Assembly (NCBI GenBank): GCA_017547265.1
Contig: JAFYQC010000275.1
Coordinates: 1 to 8,249, forward strand
Source of the DNA: Kiritimatiellia bacterium
GTDB lineage: Bacteria > Verrucomicrobiota > Kiritimatiellia > RFP12 > UBA1067
Direction: 5' to 3'
DNA length: 8,249 nt
How positions within the stretch are numbered: position 1 is the stretch's first letter; each line of letters begins with the position of its first letter. The notes beneath the pieces are model-generated. The model was given only the letters and a program-made list of their open reading frames with translations, searched no databases and was not told the DNA's origin. The position numbers and the translations under genes are program-made. This document shows positions 5,228 through 8,249 of the stretch, piece after piece.

Positions 5228-6760
5228 ATGAAAATCGCATTACTCGCAGCATACTTCATCGTTCTCCTTTGGATTGGCTTCAAGTGCCGCAAGGGCGCTG
5301 GTTCAGTCAGCGGATTCGTCCTCGGCGGGCGTTCCGTCGGCGCGTGGCTCACGGCCTTTGCCTATGGTACGAGCTACTTCTCTGCTGTCGTGTTCGTCGG
5401 CTACGCTGGGCAGTTCGGCTGGAAGTACGGCATCTCTGCGACATGGGCGGGCATTGGAAACGCCGTAATCGGTTCGCTCCTCGCCTGGGTGGTTCTCGGG
5501 CGCCGCACGCGGCTTCTCTCGCAGCATCTCGATTCAGCGACGATGCCTGAGTTCTTTGGCAAGCGCTTTGACTCAAAGGCGCTGAAGCTCGTCGCATCGG
5601 CAATCATCTTCGTCTTTCTAGTTCCCTACACGGCGTCGCTCTACAATGGTCTCTCGCGCCTCTTTGCCATGGCGTTCTCGATGGACTACTCCGTTTGCAT
5701 TGTTCTCATGTCCGTCCTGACGGCGATCTATGTTATCGCAGGCGGCTACCTTGCAACGGCGGTGAACGACTTCATCCAGGGAATCATCATGCTCTTCGGC
5801 CTCGTTGCAATCATAGCAGCGGTCCTCATGTCGAAAGGCGGCTTCGTTGCCGCGCTCGACGGGCTCGCGCGCGTTACCGATCCTGCGGTCTCGACCACGC
5901 CCGGCATCTTCTCGTCCTTCTTCGGCCCCGATCCCCTGAACCTCCTCTTCGTCGTGATCCTAACCTCGCTCGGAACGTGGGGACTTCCGCAGATGGTGCA
6001 GAAGTTCTACGCGATCAAGAACGAGGATGCAATCAGGAAGGGCACCGTGATCTCCACGCTCTTCGCGTTCGTCGTCGCTGGTGGTTGCTACTTTCTCGGT
6101 GGTTTCGGTCGTCTTTTCGGCGACAAGGTCGACATCGCGAAGGACGGCTTCGACGCGATCATTCCTGCGATGCTCTCGAACCTCGGTCCAGGACTTATCG
6201 CGCTCACGGTCATTCTCGTGCTATCCGCTTCGATGTCAACGCTCTCGTCGCTCGTCATTGCCTCTAGCTCGACCCTCACGAGCGACTTTATCAAGAGCGC
6301 GTTCGTGCCGAACATGAAGCAGAAGAACGAGGTTCTCATAATCCGCCTCTTTATCGTCGTGTTCATCGCGATCTCGGCTGTTCTCGCGATCATGCAGCAC
6401 AAGAGCTCGGTCACGTTCATCGCGCAGCTGATGGGCATTTCCTGGGGCGCGCTCGCGGGCAGCTTCCTCGCGCCGTTCCTCTACTCCCTCTACTGGAAGG
6501 GCACGACAAAGGCGGCGTGCTGGGCGTCGTTCGCTTTTGGCTCGGGGCTCATGATCTACAACATGCTTTTCCGTGCGACACTCCCTGCGATCCTTCGCTC
6601 GCCGATCAATTCGGGCGCGATTGCGATGCTCGCCGGATTCATCATCGTCCCTGTCGTGAGCTGGCTTTCGAAGGCGCCCGACCGTCGCTTCACCGACGCG
6701 CTATTCGCGTGCTACGAGCGTCCCCGTCAGGTCACGGCAAAGACCGACCTCGGCGAATGA
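5228..6760 (+). CDS. PutP-like sodium:solute symporter (SSF family)
   Basis: This 510-aa inner-membrane transporter of the SSF/SLC5 family should use the sodium gradient to import a small solute. ATG 5228 is chosen because it follows the amidase stop by one base; an upstream in-frame TTG would overlap that gene. About 12-13 hydrophobic helices are visible along the length. Early GGRSVGAWLTAFAYGTSYFS matches the first conserved block of PutP, and the SSF signature with its GG pair (G172-G173, AIYVIAGGYLATAVNDF) is present. S337-T338 in SMSTLSSLVIASSS correspond to the Na2-site Ser/Thr of PutP. The acidic residue PutP has in its first block (ASD) is replaced by Ser/Tyr here, so proline is not a safe substrate call. 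The gene sits between a cell-wall amidase and hydF, which gives no hint of substrate. Confidence 0.92.
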   Translation: MKIALLAAYFIVLLWIGFKCRKGAGSVSGFVLGGRSVGAWLTAFAYGTSYFSAVVFVGYAGQFGWKYGISATWAGIGNAVIGSLLAWVVLGRRTRLLSQHLDSATMPEFFGKRFDSKALKLVASAIIFVFLVPYTASLYNGLSRLFAMAFSMDYSVCIVLMSVLTAIYVIAGGYLATAVNDFIQGIIMLFGLVAIIAAVLMSKGGFVAALDGLARVTDPAVSTTPGIFSSFFGPDPLNLLFVVILTSLGTWGLPQMVQKFYAIKNEDAIRKGTVISTLFAFVVAGGCYFLGGFGRLFGDKVDIAKDGFDAIIPAMLSNLGPGLIALTVILVLSASMSTLSSLVIASSSTLTSDFIKSAFVPNMKQKNEVLIIRLFIVVFIAISAVLAIMQHKSSVTFIAQLMGISWGALAGSFLAPFLYSLYWKGTTKAACWASFAFGSGLMIYNMLFRATLPAILRSPINSGAIAMLAGFIIVPVVSWLSKAPDRRFTDALFACYERPRQVTAKTDLGE

Positions 6761-6763
6761 TTT

Positions 6764-7939
6764 ATGGCACTTTTAAACGAGACTCCTCAGGCAAACCGCG
6801 TTCGTATCGCCTTCTTCGGCTTGCGTAACGCTGGCAAGTCTACTCTTGTAAATGCCTTCACGGGTCAGGATCTCGCAATTGTTTCGGACACTCCCGGCAC
6901 GACGACTGACCCAGTCTCGAAGGCGATGGAGATTCTTCCTCTCGGACCTTGCCTAATCACCGACACGGCAGGGCTCGACGACGAGGGCGAACTTGGCGAA
7001 CTTCGCGTAAAGAAGACTCTGGGCGTTCTCGAGATCACCGACATCGCAATCTGGGTAGAGACGCCGCATGATGCTGATCGCGCCGACTTGCGCGAGCTTT
7101 TCCTCGGTGAGTGCCGCCGCCGCAATGTCGTTGTGCTTGACTACAGGCGTGGCGATTCTGTCGACGAACTCAAGCAGAAGATCGCCGGCATCAAACTTGC
7201 CGATGTTGTGCCTGGTCTTCTTGACGGTCTTGTAGAAAAAGGCGGCCGCGTGATTTGTGTTTGCCCGATCGACGAGTCCGCACCGAAGGGGCGAATCATT
7301 CTCCCGCAAGTGCAGCTGATCCGCGATTGCCTCGATCGCCACGCGACGAGCATAGTTTGCCAGCCAGCGGAGCTTCCCGACGCGCTTGATCGCGCGGGGG
7401 CAGGTGCGCTGGTCGTCACCGATTCGCAGGCGTTTGGCGAGGTTCGTCGCGCGGTCGATGGGCACGATGTACGGCTCACTTCTTTCTCGATTCTCTTTGC
7501 GCGGCAGAAGGGTGATCTTGCAGAGTTTCTTAAAGGCGTCGAGGCGGTCAAGAATCTCAAGGACGGTGACACGGTGCTTATAGCCGAGGGCTGCACGCAC
7601 CATCGTCAGTGCAATGATATCGGTGCTGTAAAGATTCCCAAGGCGCTCGCGAAACTTTCCGGCGGGAAGAAGCTCAACTTCGTCTTCTCGTCCGGAACTG
7701 GTTTCTCGCTTGAGTCTCATTCCCTCCAGCGCTTCGCACCAAGCACCAAGCACCAGGCACCAAGCACCAATCTTGTCGTTCACTGCGGTGGCTGCATGCT
7801 GACACGTCGCGAGGTCTTGCGGCGCATCGACTGCGCGAAGGAAGCGGGGGTTCCCATCGTAAACTACGGAATCCTGCTCGCCGCAGCGAACGGACTTTCC
7901 GATGTCTCCGAAATCGGAATAGTCGCAACTTCTACATAA
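6764..7939 (+). CDS. hydF: [FeFe]-hydrogenase maturation protein HydF
   Basis: HydF is the GTPase and iron-sulfur scaffold on which HydE and HydG assemble the 2Fe subcluster before transfer to the hydrogenase HydA. The start is three bases after the symporter stop. Residues 19-26 are the P-loop (GLRNAGKS), 46-48 the G2 threonines in TPGTTTDP and 67-70 the G3 DTAG. The dimerisation part (PIDESAPKGRIILPQVQ) is typical. The C-terminal cluster ligands are clear: C277 and H279 in EGCTHH, and H340, C341 and C344 in HCGGCML. Two oddities stand out. The NKxD motif is missing and the region looks about 30 residues short, with LDYRRGD (125-131) where the domain should continue. In addition, residues 325-336 are encoded by a 7-bp tandem repeat, lengthening the H279-H340 gap to 60 residues. 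No hydE, hydG or hydA is in the window. Identity is secure; GTP binding and activity are uncertain. Confidence 0.93.
   Translation: MALLNETPQANRVRIAFFGLRNAGKSTLVNAFTGQDLAIVSDTPGTTTDPVSKAMEILPLGPCLITDTAGLDDEGELGELRVKKTLGVLEITDIAIWVETPHDADRADLRELFLGECRRRNVVVLDYRRGDSVDELKQKIAGIKLADVVPGLLDGLVEKGGRVICVCPIDESAPKGRIILPQVQLIRDCLDRHATSIVCQPAELPDALDRAGAGALVVTDSQAFGEVRRAVDGHDVRLTSFSILFARQKGDLAEFLKGVEAVKNLKDGDTVLIAEGCTHHRQCNDIGAVKIPKALAKLSGGKKLNFVFSSGTGFSLESHSLQRFAPSTKHQAPSTNLVVHCGGCMLTRREVLRRIDCAKEAGVPIVNYGILLAAANGLSDVSEIGIVATST
7736..7770 (+). repeat. Five tandem GCACCAA heptamers inside hydF
   Basis: Units GCACCAA, GCACCAA, GCACCAG, GCACCAA and GCACCAA run without a gap. Because seven is not a multiple of three, the frame rotates and the encoded peptide is APSTKHQ followed by APSTN. 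It ends four codons before the HCxxC cluster motif. Similar GCACCAAG-type repeats are usually intergenic in my experience, so location within a conserved gene is unusual. Confidence 0.93.
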
Positions 7940-8031
7940 TCTACACTGTTCAAATTTTAACGCAGAGACGCAGAGGCGCAAAGTACGCAGAGAAAGATCA
8001 GGATAGTAATATTAAGAACAGGATATTTTAA
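7940..8031 (+). other. hydF-yggS intergenic gap
   Basis: This 92-bp gap holds the ACGCAGAG repeat and an AT-rich end. No terminator hairpin with a T-run is visible after hydF, so read-through into yggS is possible. AGGA lies about eight bases before the yggS ATG. A TAGTAATATT stretch near 8005-8014 could contain a weak -10 box but has no good -35 partner. Confidence 0.5.
7960..7992 (+). repeat. Short-period ACGCAGAG repeat
   Basis: ACGCAGAG (7960-7967), ACGCAGAG (7968-7975), GCGCAAAG (7976-7983) and TACGCAGAG (7984-7992) form a four-unit tandem array of roughly 8-bp period. It belongs to a CGCAGAG type of intergenic repeat found in scattered bacterial genomes; role unknown. Confidence 0.85.
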
Positions 8032-8249
8032 ATGACCGATTTATCTGAAATCCTTGATAGTGTCCGCGGCAAAATCGACGCGGCGTGTGCTCGTGTCGGA
8101 CGCGACCCTAACGAAGTCGAAATCATCGCCGTCACGAAGACCCACGGCGCGGAGGTTGTGAAGGAAGCGTGGGACGCAGGGCTTACGATCGTTGGCGAAA
8201 ACAAGGTGCAAGAGGCGGCGTGGAAGAAGCCGGCTAGCGTTTCCGGGCC
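8032..8249 (+). CDS. yggS: YggS/PROSC-type PLP homeostasis protein, 3' partial
   Basis: YggS-family proteins bind pyridoxal 5'-phosphate without catalysing a known reaction and keep PLP and amino-acid pools balanced in the cytoplasm. About 72 of the usual ~230 residues are visible. The N-terminus (MTDLSEILDSVRGKI) matches the family's first helix, and RVGRDPNEVEIIAVTKTHG contains the PLP-binding lysine, K36 by this start, the same number as in E. coli YggS. GENKVQEA is the next conserved block. The start is placed at the ATG that keeps this frame, about eight bases after AGGA. It lies downstream of hydF on the same strand but after a repeat-containing gap, so it may be separately expressed. 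The gene runs off the right edge. Confidence 0.93.
   Translation, partial: MTDLSEILDSVRGKIDAACARVGRDPNEVEIIAVTKTHGAEVVKEAWDAGLTIVGENKVQEAAWKKPASVSG

Noticed and set aside
5695..6267. Plus-strand 190-codon frame within the symporter gene
   Set aside because: Arg/His-rich out-of-frame reading of a clear membrane transporter.
6953..7981. Long minus-strand open frame of about 340 codons opposite hydF
   Set aside because: It is antisense to an unmistakable HydF and shows no recognisable motif; long antisense frames are expected in GC-rich coding DNA.

Overview
The window looks like chromosomal DNA from a GC-rich anaerobic bacterium. My best guess is the PVC superphylum (Kiritimatiellota or Lentisphaerota-like). 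This rests on a HydF-type [FeFe]-hydrogenase maturase, which implies anaerobic hydrogen metabolism, and on an SHD1-like domain, which I associate mainly with PVC bacteria. The lineage is an inference; no rRNA or marker gene is present.

Layout. Positions 1-1085 (+) hold most of a phosphoserine aminotransferase gene (serC), open at the left edge and interrupted by an in-frame TAG at 204-206 where a Gln codon is expected. It converges on a two-gene minus-strand unit (3150 to 1082), with the two stop codons sharing bases. That unit is a 190-aa protein whose layout resembles the GAP1-N domain of GTPase-associated conflict systems, followed through an ATGA overlap by a 499-aa membrane-anchored P-loop GTPase. 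The GTPase has a repetitive Pro/Gln/Val/Glu linker and a C-terminal SHD1-like domain. A sigma70-type promoter sits almost on top of the first start codon.

Positions 3151-3690 are a 540-bp non-coding stretch between the divergent units. It holds two facing arrays of small GC-rich hairpins, a related 31-bp inverted repeat pair whose differences keep the stems paired, short-period CACGAAAA repeats and the promoter of the next operon.

Positions 3691-7939 (+) are a tight four-gene run: thrH (phosphoserine phosphatase/homoserine phosphotransferase), a secreted N-acetylmuramoyl-L-alanine amidase, a PutP-like sodium:solute symporter and hydF. Gaps are only 1-3 nt. HydF is unusual: it carries an in-frame 7-bp tandem repeat next to its iron-sulfur ligands and appears to lack the NKxD motif. 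A 92-bp gap with an ACGCAGAG-type repeat leads to the start of yggS (PLP homeostasis), cut by the right edge.

Functionally, SerC and ThrH would carry out the second and third steps of serine synthesis from 3-phosphoglycerate. YggS looks after the PLP that SerC depends on. The other operon members serve the cell wall, solute uptake and hydrogenase assembly, so this looks like a housekeeping operon of mixed function. The GAP1-like/GTPase pair is the accessory-looking part of the window.
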